Source: Agromyces sp. CF514
Lineage (GTDB): Bacteria > Actinomycetota > Actinomycetes > Actinomycetales > Microbacteriaceae
NCBI RefSeq assembly: GCF_900113185.1
Contig: NZ_FOZD01000001.1
Coordinates: forward strand, 1,674,001-1,738,000
Length of the DNA stretch: 64,000 bases
Direction of reading: 5' to 3'
The notes under the pieces are model-generated. The model was not told the DNA's origin. It searched no databases and saw nothing but the letters and a program-made list of their open reading frames with translations. The position numbers were made by a program, and so were the translations under genes. This document shows, piece by piece, positions 32,480 to 40,660 of the stretch. Each line of letters begins with the position of its first letter. The first letter of the stretch is position 1.

Positions 32480-33139
32480 TCAGGCCGCGAGGTGCGCGGC
32501 CGGCGCCAGGAGCGCCTCGAGCTCGGCGGCGCTGAGTTCGCGGCCGAACGCCGGATGCCCGGGCTCCAGTGCTCGCCCGTTCGCGAGCGGGCCGCCGTCG
32601 ACGGCGTCGAAGCCGAGGTCGTCGATGATGCCCGCGAGCACCTGGCGCGCCTGGGCGTCGTCACCCACGACCGCGAGGGCGCGGCGCAGCGGCGACCCGG
32701 CGTCCATGCTGTCGTCCTCCATCTCGTGGTAGCCGAGGTGGTTCAACGACTTGACGACGCGTGCACCGGGGTTGCGGGCGGCGTTGATCTCGCTCGTGGA
32801 CCGCTCGTCGGCGTCGATCTCGGCGATGTGCCCGTCGACCGGCGGCCAGTAGTTCATCGCGTCGACGACGATGCGGTCGCCGAAGTCGCTCCACGGCACG
32901 CTGCCGGCCTTGCCGAACGGCACGGCCACGATGACCACGTCGGCACCGGCCACGAGTTCGGCCGGCGTCGCGACGCGGGCTCCGGGGGCGACCACGGACA
33001 CGAGCAGGTCGAGCGCCGTCTGGCGCGGCGAGCCCGCCATGACGACCTCGTATCCGGATGCGACGAGCAGTCGGGCGAGGGCGGTGCCCACCTTGCCCGC
33101 TCCGAAGATGCCGATCGACGGCCGGTCTGCCACGTGCAT
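32480..33139 (-). CDS. NADPH-dependent F420 reductase-like oxidoreductase
   Basis: A 219-residue Rossmann protein of the NADP oxidoreductase, coenzyme F420-dependent family (IGIFGAGKVGTALARLL, VVIVAVPFGKAGS, VVDAMNYWPPVDG, RVVKSLNHLGYHEMEDD). Such proteins move hydride between NADP(H) and F420 or reduce related substrates. ATG 33139 follows GGAGA. It is divergent from a luciferase-like oxidoreductase, a family that often uses F420 or FMN, so the two may share a cofactor. F420 use is not proved because no F420 biosynthesis gene is in view. Confidence 0.8.
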   Translation of the reverse strand: MHVADRPSIGIFGAGKVGTALARLLVASGYEVVMAGSPRQTALDLLVSVVAPGARVATPAELVAGADVVIVAVPFGKAGSVPWSDFGDRIVVDAMNYWPPVDGHIAEIDADERSTSEINAARNPGARVVKSLNHLGYHEMEDDSMDAGSPLRRALAVVGDDAQARQVLAGIIDDLGFDAVDGGPLANGRALEPGHPAFGRELSAAELEALLAPAAHLAA

Positions 33140-33292
33140 GTCTCCATTCTCCCGCGCACTGCGTTCGGAACGGTGATGTTCCATGCGTGCGCATGAGATG
33201 CAACCGGGAGAGCGGATGCCGCATTCCCGGGAATACCATCGGGGGAGGCCCGGTTTGATCCATGCGAACGCATACGAACGGAGCGCATCAGC

Positions 33293-34417
33293 ATGACCCA
33301 GTACGAATTCGGCGTCGACACCTTCGGCGACGTGGCCCTCGACGCCGACGGAGCACGCCTCCCGCACGCGCAGGTGCTGCGCAACGTCGTCGAGGAGGGC
33401 GTGCTGGCCGACCGGCTCGGCCTCGACTTCTTCGGCGTCGGAGAGCACCACCGTCATGAGTTCGCCGTCTCGTCGCCCGAGGTCGTGCTCGCGGCGATCG
33501 CCGCCCGCACCGAGCGCATCCACCTGGGTTCGGCCGTCACGGTGCTGAGCAGCGACGACCCCGTGCGCGTGTTCCAGCGCTTCGCGACCCTCGACGGCAT
33601 CTCGAACGGTCGCGCCGAGGTGATCCTCGGGCGTGGATCGTTCATCGAGTCCTTCCCCTTGTTCGGCTACGACCTCGCGCAGTACCAGGAGCTCTTCGAC
33701 GAGAAGCTCGAGCTCTTCGCCGCGCTCCTGCCGCAGGAACCCGTCACCTGGAGCGGCACGTTGCGCCCCGCGCTCACCGATCAGCTCGTGTACCCGCCCG
33801 TCGAGCACGGCTCGCTGAAGACGTGGATCGGCGTGGGCGGCAGCCCCGAGTCGGTCGTGCGCGCCGCCCACTACGGGCTGCCCCTCGTGCTCGCCATCAT
33901 CGGCGGCAGCGCCGCGCGCTTCGCACCCCTCGCCGACCTCTACCGTCGTGCGCTCGAGCAGTTCGGCCACGATCCGAAGCCCGTCGCGATCCACTCGCCC
34001 GGGTTCATCGCCGACTCCCGCGCCGAGGCACTCGACACGCTCTGGCCGCACTACGAGGCCATGATGAACAAGATCGGCGCCGAACGCGGCTGGGGTCCGA
34101 CCACGCGCGGGCACTTCGAGAGCGAAGCCGTGCACGGAGCCCTCTACGCCGGCGAGCCCGAGGCGGTCGCGCACCGCATCGCCGACGCCCTGCGCGTCAC
34201 GGGCGCCACGCGCTTCGACATGAAGGTCTCGAACGGCGGCCTCTCGCACGAGGCGATCATGGGCAGCATCGAGCGCTACGCGACCCGGGTCGTGCCACGC
34301 GTGCGCGAGCTGCTCGCCGCCGATGTCGACGTCGATGCGGACCTCGCCGCCGCGCGCGACCTCGCGGCACGGGACCGAGCGGATGCCGCGGCCGAGCGCG
34401 GATCGTCGGGGGAGTAG
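33293..34417 (+). CDS. LLM-class flavin-dependent oxidoreductase
   Basis: A 374-residue luciferase-like monooxygenase TIM barrel (GVGEHHRHEFAVSSPEVVLA, RIHLGSAVTVLSSDDPVRVF, NGRAEVILGRGSFIESFPLF, HSPGFIADSRAEALD). The family oxidises diverse substrates with FMN or F420. ATG 33293 has GGAG (33280-33283) upstream. The last 35 residues are Asp/Ala-rich and extend beyond the barrel. It is divergent from the F420-reductase-like gene, suggesting a shared redox cofactor; substrate unknown. Confidence 0.88.
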   Translation: MTQYEFGVDTFGDVALDADGARLPHAQVLRNVVEEGVLADRLGLDFFGVGEHHRHEFAVSSPEVVLAAIAARTERIHLGSAVTVLSSDDPVRVFQRFATLDGISNGRAEVILGRGSFIESFPLFGYDLAQYQELFDEKLELFAALLPQEPVTWSGTLRPALTDQLVYPPVEHGSLKTWIGVGGSPESVVRAAHYGLPLVLAIIGGSAARFAPLADLYRRALEQFGHDPKPVAIHSPGFIADSRAEALDTLWPHYEAMMNKIGAERGWGPTTRGHFESEAVHGALYAGEPEAVAHRIADALRVTGATRFDMKVSNGGLSHEAIMGSIERYATRVVPRVRELLAADVDVDADLAAARDLAARDRADAAAERGSSGE

Positions 34418-34432
34418 CCGACCCCGACGGGC

Positions 34433-35629
34433 CTACCCGCCGGTCGGGGCGGCGGCCGCCCGCGCGGCGCGGCGGCGCACGAACGCACGGAACCACGCGG
34501 CATCCGGAACCCGCGCGAGGAACGTGCCGGAGATGATCGTGATGAGCACGTACGCGGTCGCGAGCGGGGCGAGCTCGGGCGCCGCGCCCGAGGCGACGGC
34601 GATGCCGGCGATGACGATCGAGAACTCGCCGCGCGGCGCGAGCGCGAAGCCCGCTCGCCACTGGCCGAGCGCGCCGACGCCCGCACGGCGGGCGGCGTAG
34701 GCCCCCGTCACGACCTTCGTGGCGATCGTCACGACCGCGAGCACGAACGCCGGGAGCAGCATCGACCAGAGCGCCGAGGAATCGGACGTGATGCCGAAGA
34801 ACACGAAGAACGTGGCCGCGAACAGGTCGCGGAGCGGGGTCAGCACCCGACTCGCGTTCGCGGCCACGCGCCCGGAGAGCGCGATGCCGACGAGGAACGC
34901 GCCGACCGCCGACGAGACGCTCACCTGTGCGGCGAGGCCCGCGACGAGCATCGTCAGGCCGAGGACGCCGAGCAGCAGCGGCTCGTACTCGTCGGCCGGG
35001 AACAGGCGCGACACGAGGTGCCCGTGGCGGAGTGCGACGAACAGGATCACGCTCACGACGCCGACCGCGATGGCGACGCCGATCGCGCCCTGCAGGATGC
35101 TCGCGCCTACGGCGAGCGCCGAGAGGATCGGCAGGTAGAACGCCATCGCCAGGTCCTCGATGACGAGCACGCCGAGGACCGCCGGCGTCTCGCGGTTCGA
35201 CAGGCGGCCGAGGTCGCGCAGGATCGTCGCGACCACTCCCGACGACGAGACCCACGTCACGCCGGCCAGCGCGACGGCCGCGAGCGGGCCCCAGCCCATC
35301 ATGAGCGCGACGAGCGCGCCCGGAATCGCGTTCATGAGCCCGTCGACGATGCCCGCCGCCCGCGCGGACTTCAGGCTCTCGAACAGCTCGGTCGCGGTGT
35401 ACTCGAGTCCGAGCAGCGCGAGCAGCAGGATGATGCCGATCTCGGACCCGGCCTCGAGGAACTCCGCGCTCGCGTCGAGCGGGATGAGCCCGCCCTCGCC
35501 GAAGGCGAGCCCGATGACCAGGTAGAACGGGATCGGCGACATGCCGATGCGCAGCGCGAGTCGCCCCGCGAGGCTCATGACGAGCAGGAGCGCGCCGACT
35601 TCGATCAGCAGCAGCGTGGTGTCGTGCAT
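34433..35629 (-). CDS. khtU: K+/H+ antiporter membrane subunit, KhtU-like (CPA2)
   Basis: A 398-residue cation:proton antiporter with about 12-13 membrane helices; family features include LRIGMSPIPFYLVIGLAFGE, the core GSEIGIILLLALLGLEYTATEL and VLVIEDLAMAFYLPIL with the ion-binding acidic residues. It ends in RRRAARAAAAPTGG without a TrkA-N domain, because the regulatory part is a separate gene 16 bases upstream. That two-gene layout is KhtTU/YhaTU of Bacillus, which expels K+ or NH4+. Probable role: K+ efflux at high turgor or alkaline stress. Confidence 0.82.
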   Translation of the reverse strand: MHDTTLLLIEVGALLLVMSLAGRLALRIGMSPIPFYLVIGLAFGEGGLIPLDASAEFLEAGSEIGIILLLALLGLEYTATELFESLKSARAAGIVDGLMNAIPGALVALMMGWGPLAAVALAGVTWVSSSGVVATILRDLGRLSNRETPAVLGVLVIEDLAMAFYLPILSALAVGASILQGAIGVAIAVGVVSVILFVALRHGHLVSRLFPADEYEPLLLGVLGLTMLVAGLAAQVSVSSAVGAFLVGIALSGRVAANASRVLTPLRDLFAATFFVFFGITSDSSALWSMLLPAFVLAVVTIATKVVTGAYAARRAGVGALGQWRAGFALAPRGEFSIVIAGIAVASGAAPELAPLATAYVLITIISGTFLARVPDAAWFRAFVRRRAARAAAAPTGG

Positions 35630-35645
35630 CGGCGGCGCCCGGCGA

Positions 35646-36140
35646 TCAGTCGGGGCCGTTGGCGAGCAGCTTGGCTACTCCGTCGAGTCCTTCTCGTGTT
35701 CCGACGGCGACGATGACGTCTCCGGCACGAAGGTGGTCGGTCGGCGTCGGGGAGGGGATGATCGATCCGTCGCGCACGATCGCCACGATCGACGCGTGCG
35801 TGCGCGTGCGTGCCTTGGTGTCGCCGAGCGTGCGGTTCAGGTAGGGCGAGTCGGTCGGCAGCAGGATCTGCTCGGTGTACAACCCGGCGGTCTCGTCGCT
35901 GAGGCTCGTCAGGCGGCTCAGCATGACCGAGGCGCCGAGCACGTCGGCGAGGGCCGCGGCCTCGTCGTCGCTCAGCTGGATCGAGTCGCGACACTCGTCG
36001 GGGTCGTCGCGGTCGAAGACGCCGAGGTCTCGCTCGCCGTCGCGGTGCGAGACGACGCTGATGCGCCGCCCGCTCTCGGTCACGAGGTCGTGACGGAAGC
36101 CGATGCCCGGCAGGTCGACCTTCTCGATTCGGATGCCCAC
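35646..36140 (-). CDS. khtT: Antiporter regulatory subunit, KhtT-like (RCK/TrkA-C domain)
   Basis: A 164-residue protein: N-terminal KhtT-type domain (IRIEKVDLPGIGFRHDLVTE, then SVVSHRDGERDLGVFDRDD) and a C-terminal RCK_C/TrkA-C domain (about 85-160; IVAIVRDGSIIPSPTPTDHL, AGDVIVAVGT). In Bacillus KhtT gates KhtU and binds c-di-AMP at the RCK_C domain. GTG 36140 is supported by TACGAT (complement 36148-36153) 7 bases before it. First gene of a two-gene operon with khtU. Confidence 0.85.
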   Translation of the reverse strand: MGIRIEKVDLPGIGFRHDLVTESGRRISVVSHRDGERDLGVFDRDDPDECRDSIQLSDDEAAALADVLGASVMLSRLTSLSDETAGLYTEQILLPTDSPYLNRTLGDTKARTRTHASIVAIVRDGSIIPSPTPTDHLRAGDVIVAVGTREGLDGVAKLLANGPD

Positions 36141-36147
36141 AGCGGAT

Positions 36148-36153
36148 ATCGTA
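36148..36153 (-). promoter_or_regulatory. -10 box (TACGAT) of khtTU
   Basis: Ends 7 bases before GTG 36140 on the complement; leaderless arrangement that decides the khtT start. Confidence 0.5.
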
Positions 36154-36217
36154 ACCCCGCTGAGGGGGCGTCCGTCCGGTTGCGCGCGGCTCGCCGTTCG
36201 CGACCCGCGCTGGGATG

Positions 36218-37123
36218 TCAGCCCGTGACGACCGTGCGCATCTCGAGCACGGGCGTGCCCGCGTCGTCGAGGAGCACGAACGACACGCGGGCCTCGCCGA
36301 GTTCGGCGAGCGAGCCGGCGTGCGTGCCGCCGCAGGGGATGCGCGCCGTGCCGTCGGGGAGCTCGGCGACCCATGAACGGCGGTCGGTGAGGCCTTCGCC
36401 GTCACGGTCGATGCGCACGGGGGAGCCCTCGGCGACCCACCACACGACCGTCGCCGTGACGGTCTGCGCGAGCGAGTCGAGGCCGTCGCCGTCGTCGCCC
36501 GCCTCGTCGAGCAGGCTCGCGACGTCGAATCCGGCGCGCCGCAGCGACTTGTTCAGCCGGTAGCGGTCGACCGACCCGTTCGGCTCGATGCGGCTCGAGG
36601 CGATCGCGATGCCGTCGAAGTCGGGGCGGCCGAGCGCATCGGTGCGCGCGGGCTTCGACCAGCGCGACTCGAGCGCCGCATTCAGGGCGAGGGATGCCGC
36701 GTGGCAGGCCGTGTGCCCGAGCGAGAGGGCGCGCCGCGCCGAGGCATCCGCAGTGATGACGACCTCGTCGCCCGCCGCGATGGCCTTGGCGCCGGGCTGC
36801 GCGGCGTCGACGAAGTGCGCGACGAGGAACGCCCACCCCTCGGTGCCCTTGCGCGCCGGGATGTCGGCACCGATGAAGAGCGCGTCGCCGTCGGTCGCGG
36901 CGACGACCGCGTCGAGGATCTCGAGCTCGGCCCCGTTCGCCGACAGGGTGCCGGTGTCGGCGGGCTGATCGGGCCAGGCCGCGTCGACGGGGTGGAAGCC
37001 CGTCGCATCGGCGATCACGGCGAGCCGGCCGCCGGCCACGGGCTCGACGTGCAGCACGGTCGCGCGCTGCACGAGTTCGCCGGACGGGTAGGAGACGCGG
37101 GTGTCCTGCGAGGGGAGGGTCAT
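36218..37123 (-). CDS. AlaX-like trans-editing alanyl-tRNA hydrolase
   Basis: A 301-residue protein of the alanyl-tRNA synthetase editing superfamily. The N-terminal half (TVLHVEPVAGGRLAVIADAT) is barrel-like; the zinc editing site is HTACH (HxxxH) in GHTACHAASLALNAALES and CGGTH (CxxxH) in RIPCGGTHAGSL. Free-standing members hydrolyse mischarged Ser- or Gly-tRNA(Ala). Residues between the two motifs (SSRIEPNGSVDRYRLNKSL) are less standard, so substrate could differ. ATG 37123 lies 10 bases after a small membrane gene on the same strand. Confidence 0.82.
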   Translation of the reverse strand: MTLPSQDTRVSYPSGELVQRATVLHVEPVAGGRLAVIADATGFHPVDAAWPDQPADTGTLSANGAELEILDAVVAATDGDALFIGADIPARKGTEGWAFLVAHFVDAAQPGAKAIAAGDEVVITADASARRALSLGHTACHAASLALNAALESRWSKPARTDALGRPDFDGIAIASSRIEPNGSVDRYRLNKSLRRAGFDVASLLDEAGDDGDGLDSLAQTVTATVVWWVAEGSPVRIDRDGEGLTDRRSWVAELPDGTARIPCGGTHAGSLAELGEARVSFVLLDDAGTPVLEMRTVVTG

Positions 37124-37133
37124 CGGGCGGCGC

Positions 37134-37310
37134 TCAGGCCTTGTCGCTGCGGCCGAGGAAGCTCATCGGGATGGCCATCGAGATCGAGATGCACACGATG
37201 CCGGCGAAGAACACGATCGCCTCGAATCCGACGATGTGCGTCGCGTTGCCCATGAGCCACATGCCGAACACGAACACGCCCATGGCGATGATGAACAGAA
37301 CGGCGCTCAC
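37134..37310 (-). CDS. Small two-helix membrane protein
   Basis: A 58-residue protein consisting mostly of two membrane helices (SAVLFIIAMGVFVFGMWLMG and IVFFAGIVCISISMAIPMSF) with a short polar tail GRSDKA. GTG 37310 follows GAGGAGG at good spacing. It is immediately upstream of the AlaX-like gene. Function unknown. Confidence 0.65.
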   Translation of the reverse strand: MSAVLFIIAMGVFVFGMWLMGNATHIVGFEAIVFFAGIVCISISMAIPMSFLGRSDKA

Positions 37311-37390
37311 GGACGACCTCCTCGACGAGTGCACGGCGCTGCGCCGCACGAGTGCAGTCTATCGAGCGGATGCCGCGGGCCGCCCACCCC

Positions 37391-38566
37391 TCACTCGGGA
37401 ACCGGCCCGAGCCAGGCGTTCGCGACGGTCGAGTGCGCCGACTCGTCGTCGGACGGGTGGAAGATGCCGGCCAGCACGTCGCGGTAGAGCCGCCCGACCT
37501 CGGAGCCCGCGAAGTAGCTGGAGCCGCCCGTGACGCGCACGGCCTGGTCGACGACCTGCTTGGCGGTCTCGGTCGAGCGGATCTTGACGCCGACGAGCTT
37601 CGCGAACCACTTGGAGCCGTGGTCGACGAGTCCGTCGAGGTCGCGGGCCACGGCCAGCAGCTGCGGTTCGAGGGCGTCCTGGGCGAGCGCGGCGTCGGCG
37701 ATGCGCCAGCGGATGTCGGGGTCGTGCGCGTACGGCGCGCCGTCGCGCTTCATCGAGGTGCGGCGGTGGGCGGCCGCGACCGCGAGGTCGAGCGCCCGCG
37801 CGCCGATGCCCGCGTAGACCGACGCGAGCAGCAGCTCGAAGCTCGCGAAGATGCCGAAGACGAGCGGGTCGGCGTTGGGGCCGGGGTCGAGGCGGCGCAC
37901 GATGCGATCCGGCGCGGCGTACGCGCCGTCGAGCACGGTCGTGCGGCTCTGGCTCGCGCGCATGCCGAGCGTGTTCCAGTCGTCGAGGACCTTCACGTCG
38001 GGGTCCTCGCGGTCGATGAAGCCGTAGACGAGCTTCGGGGAATCGGCCGACGCCGTGTCGAGGCCCATGGTGCCGAGCCTGGTCCACGCGGGCGAGAGCG
38101 ACGTGAAGATCTTGCGACCCGTGTACCGGTAGCCGCCGTCGGGCTGCGGGTCGGCCTCGGTGCGCGAGCCGAACAGCATGAGGTCGTTGCCGGCCTCGCT
38201 GATGCCGAAGCCGAACACCTCGCCCGCGCCGGCCTCGCGCTGCACGAACGCCAGCGTGTCGTCGCCCCGGTCGGCGAGGATCTTCGCGACCGCGGTCCAG
38301 ACGAGGTGCATGTTCACGGCCAGCGCCGTCGCCGGTGCCGCGCCCGCGAGCCGCATCTGGCCGCGGACCGCGTCGTCGAGCCCCCATCCGAGGCCGCCGT
38401 GCGCGGTCGGCACGAGTGCGCGCAGGTAGCCGACCTGCTGGAGCTCGGCGAGGTCGTCGTCGAAGAACACGTTGTCGCGGTCGTAGCGTGCCGCGCGTTC
38501 ACGGAAGCGTTCGAGCAGGTCGTCGTCGAGCAGGGTCTCGGGGGCGTCTGGCGTCGTCGCGGTCAC
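37391..38566 (-). CDS. Acyl-CoA dehydrogenase family protein
   Basis: A 391-residue FAD-dependent enzyme: N-terminal helical domain (LVPTAHGGLGWGLDDAVRGQ), middle beta domain (FGFGISEAGNDLMLFGSRTE, GRKIFTSLSPAWTRLGTMGL) and C-terminal helical bundle (SSYFAGSEVGRLYRDVLAGI). The usual catalytic Glu region is not clear, and divergent members include flavin monooxygenases (DszC-like), so the reaction is open. GTG 38566 is supported by TAGTCT (complement 38573-38578), which overlaps the stop of the DUF4349 gene. Confidence 0.85.
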   Translation of the reverse strand: MTATTPDAPETLLDDDLLERFRERAARYDRDNVFFDDDLAELQQVGYLRALVPTAHGGLGWGLDDAVRGQMRLAGAAPATALAVNMHLVWTAVAKILADRGDDTLAFVQREAGAGEVFGFGISEAGNDLMLFGSRTEADPQPDGGYRYTGRKIFTSLSPAWTRLGTMGLDTASADSPKLVYGFIDREDPDVKVLDDWNTLGMRASQSRTTVLDGAYAAPDRIVRRLDPGPNADPLVFGIFASFELLLASVYAGIGARALDLAVAAAHRRTSMKRDGAPYAHDPDIRWRIADAALAQDALEPQLLAVARDLDGLVDHGSKWFAKLVGVKIRSTETAKQVVDQAVRVTGGSSYFAGSEVGRLYRDVLAGIFHPSDDESAHSTVANAWLGPVPE

Positions 38567-38572
38567 GTCGCC

Positions 38573-38578
38573 AGACTA
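38573..38578 (-). promoter_or_regulatory. -10 box (TAGTCT) of the acyl-CoA dehydrogenase gene
   Basis: Ends 6 bases before GTG 38566; it overlaps the DUF4349 stop codon, so the downstream gene can be expressed separately. Confidence 0.45.
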
Positions 38579-39682
38579 CGCCCGGGGGACGAGGCCGTGG
38601 TCGGATGCCTCGGCGCCCGACGGGCCGCCGTCGCGCGCCTCATCGCCGGGATCGCCGGACACCCGCGCGTCGCCGTCGGCCGCCTCCGCCGCGGCATCCG
38701 CCCCTCGAGCGCGACCGCCGCGCACGACCCGGACGATCGCGACGACGACCATCGCGACGACGAGCGCGGCGAGCAGCCACGGGAGCAGCACCCCGAGGAC
38801 CACGCCCACCCAGCCGAGGAAGAACAGCAGGGCGTTCCAGCCGGCGACGAGTCCGCCCCAGAAGCCCTCGGGGGCGGGCTCGGGCGCGACGACGACGGCG
38901 ACGGTCGTGAGCCCGACCGTGAGGGTCGAGTAGGCGATGCGGTCGTCGAGTCCGTCGCGTTGCTGCACGAGCGCGTCGAGGTCGGCCTGACGCGTCGTGA
39001 GCTCGGACTCGATCGCCATGAGGTCGCCGATGTCCTCCGCCTCGGCGAGCAGGGCGGTCATGCGCCCGATCGAGGTCTCGAGGGCGCTGATGCGGGCGTC
39101 GAGGTCGTCGTGCTGCTGCGAGACGTCCGTCGCGTCCATCGTCACCGAGGTCACGTCGCCGAGCTCGCGCAGGTCGTCGAGCACGGCGTCGAGGGCGTCG
39201 GCCGGGATGCGCAGGGCGAGCGACGCGGAGGCCGACTCGGGGTCGCCGGCCGGCCCGGGGTTCTCGGTGCGCTGGTCGACACGGCCCCCGGCCTGCTGCG
39301 TGAGGCGCACCGCCTCGGCCGCGGCCTCGACGGGGTCGTCGACCGTGATGCGCACGTCGCCCGTGGTGACCACGGCGCGGTCGACGTCGATCGTGCCCGT
39401 TGCGGCGTCGGCGGCCCCCTCGGCCTCGAGCGTCACCGCGCCGTCGAGCGACTCGGCGCCGGCCGGCGCGTCCATCGGCGCCCGATCGGCGGACATCGAG
39501 CCGTTGCTCGCCGAGCAGCCGGCCAGCGCCGCGATGATCAGGGCCGCGCCCGCTCCAGCGACCATCGCGACGGTGCCGCGCGATCGTCGCCTTCCGAGCG
39601 GATGCCGGCGCTCGCCGACGCCCGTCTCGGGCTGCTCATGACGCTCGACTCCGGGGCGGTTGCTGCGCTGCGAGGCTCTCAT
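38576..39682 (-). CDS. DUF4349 lipoprotein
   Basis: A 368-residue envelope protein. Basic N-terminus, hydrophobic segment and lipobox LAALAGC, so it is probably lipidated; a DUF4349 domain follows (VTTGDVRITVDDPVEAAAEA, SLALRIPADALDAVLDDLRE) with a coiled coil (about 205-260), then a C-terminal transmembrane helix region (FLGWVGVVLGVLLPWLLAAL) and a charged tail. Having both a lipobox and a C-terminal helix is usual for this family. ATG 39682 is supported by TACGGT (complement 39689-39694) 6 bases upstream. Function of DUF4349 is unknown. Confidence 0.88.
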   Translation of the reverse strand: MRASQRSNRPGVERHEQPETGVGERRHPLGRRRSRGTVAMVAGAGAALIIAALAGCSASNGSMSADRAPMDAPAGAESLDGAVTLEAEGAADAATGTIDVDRAVVTTGDVRITVDDPVEAAAEAVRLTQQAGGRVDQRTENPGPAGDPESASASLALRIPADALDAVLDDLRELGDVTSVTMDATDVSQQHDDLDARISALETSIGRMTALLAEAEDIGDLMAIESELTTRQADLDALVQQRDGLDDRIAYSTLTVGLTTVAVVVAPEPAPEGFWGGLVAGWNALLFFLGWVGVVLGVLLPWLLAALVVAMVVVAIVRVVRGGRARGADAAAEAADGDARVSGDPGDEARDGGPSGAEASDHGLVPRA

Positions 39683-39688
39683 GCGCAC

Positions 39689-39694
39689 ACCGTA
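39689..39694 (-). promoter_or_regulatory. -10 box (TACGGT) of the DUF4349 gene
   Basis: Ends 6 bases before ATG 39682; the upstream GTG at 39688 would lie between box and transcription start, so ATG 39682 is the start. Confidence 0.45.
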
Positions 39695-39810
39695 GCGGCG
39701 GGCGCGATGCCGCTGTCTGGGCGCCGACTGGGAGTGCGATCACGATCGCATTGCGCTTCGCTGTGAGTCGTCGGACGACCCCAACGAACAGCGCGGCCCG
39801 TTCGTTCCGC

Positions 39811-40647
39811 TCAGTCGAGATCGGGGTCGCGGCCGGTGCGCTCGCCCGACTCGAGGGCCGCGATCGCCGCCAGGTCGACCTCGTCGAGCTCGAAGTCGAA
39901 CACGTCGAGGTTCTCGCGCAGGCGTGCGGGCGACGACGCCTTCGGGATCGCGATGACGCCCTGCTGCATGTGCCAGCGCAGCACGACCTGCGCGGGCGAT
40001 CGGTCGTGCCGGGCGGCGATGAGCGCGAGCGTCGGGTCGTCGAGCACGCGCCCGCGCGCGAGCGGCGACCACGCCTCGACGAGGACGCCGCGTGCCGCGT
40101 GATCGGCGCGGAGCTCGCGCTGCGGCAGCCACGGATGCAGCTCGACCTGGTTGACCGCCGGCGCGACGCCCGTCTCGGCGACGATGCGATCGACGTGGTG
40201 CACGTGGAAGTTCGAGACGCCGATCGAGTGCACCCGGCCCTCGGCCTGGAGCCGCACGAGCGCGCGCCAGGTGTCGACGTAGAGATCCGTCGACGGCACC
40301 GGCCAGTGGATGAGGTACAGGTCGATCGCGTCGAGGCCGAACCTCGCCATCGACGCGTCGAACGCGCGCAGCGTCGCGTCGAACCCGTTGTCGTCCTTCC
40401 AGACCTTGCTCGTGATGAAGAGGTCTTCGCGCGCGACGTCGGTCTCGCGCACCGCGCGGCCGACCTCCGCCTCGTTCGCGTAGAACGCGGCGGTGTCGAG
40501 GTGCCGGTAGCCGGCGTCGACGGCCGCGAGCGCCAGCCCCGTGGCATCCGCTGCCGGCACCTTGTAGAGTCCGAAGCCGAGCTGCGGGATGCGCGCGCCG
40601 TCGGCGAGGTCGAGGCGCGGGGCGACGGGAAGCGGTGCGTCGGTCAT
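39811..40647 (-). CDS. Aldo/keto reductase
   Basis: A 278-residue NADPH-dependent TIM-barrel reductase. Signatures: [32 protein letters not shown] with catalytic Asp/Tyr, SKVW (Lys), [12 protein letters not shown] (His) and cofactor loop IPKASSPARLREN. It resembles 2,5-diketo-gluconate reductase-type enzymes; substrate unknown. ATG 40647 lies 13 bases after the MFS stop on the same strand, so the two may form an operon. A second, related reductase is at 46140. Confidence 0.92.
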   Translation of the reverse strand: MTDAPLPVAPRLDLADGARIPQLGFGLYKVPAADATGLALAAVDAGYRHLDTAAFYANEAEVGRAVRETDVAREDLFITSKVWKDDNGFDATLRAFDASMARFGLDAIDLYLIHWPVPSTDLYVDTWRALVRLQAEGRVHSIGVSNFHVHHVDRIVAETGVAPAVNQVELHPWLPQRELRADHAARGVLVEAWSPLARGRVLDDPTLALIAARHDRSPAQVVLRWHMQQGVIAIPKASSPARLRENLDVFDFELDEVDLAAIAALESGERTGRDPDLD

Positions 40648-40660
40648 TCGGGGGCTCCGA

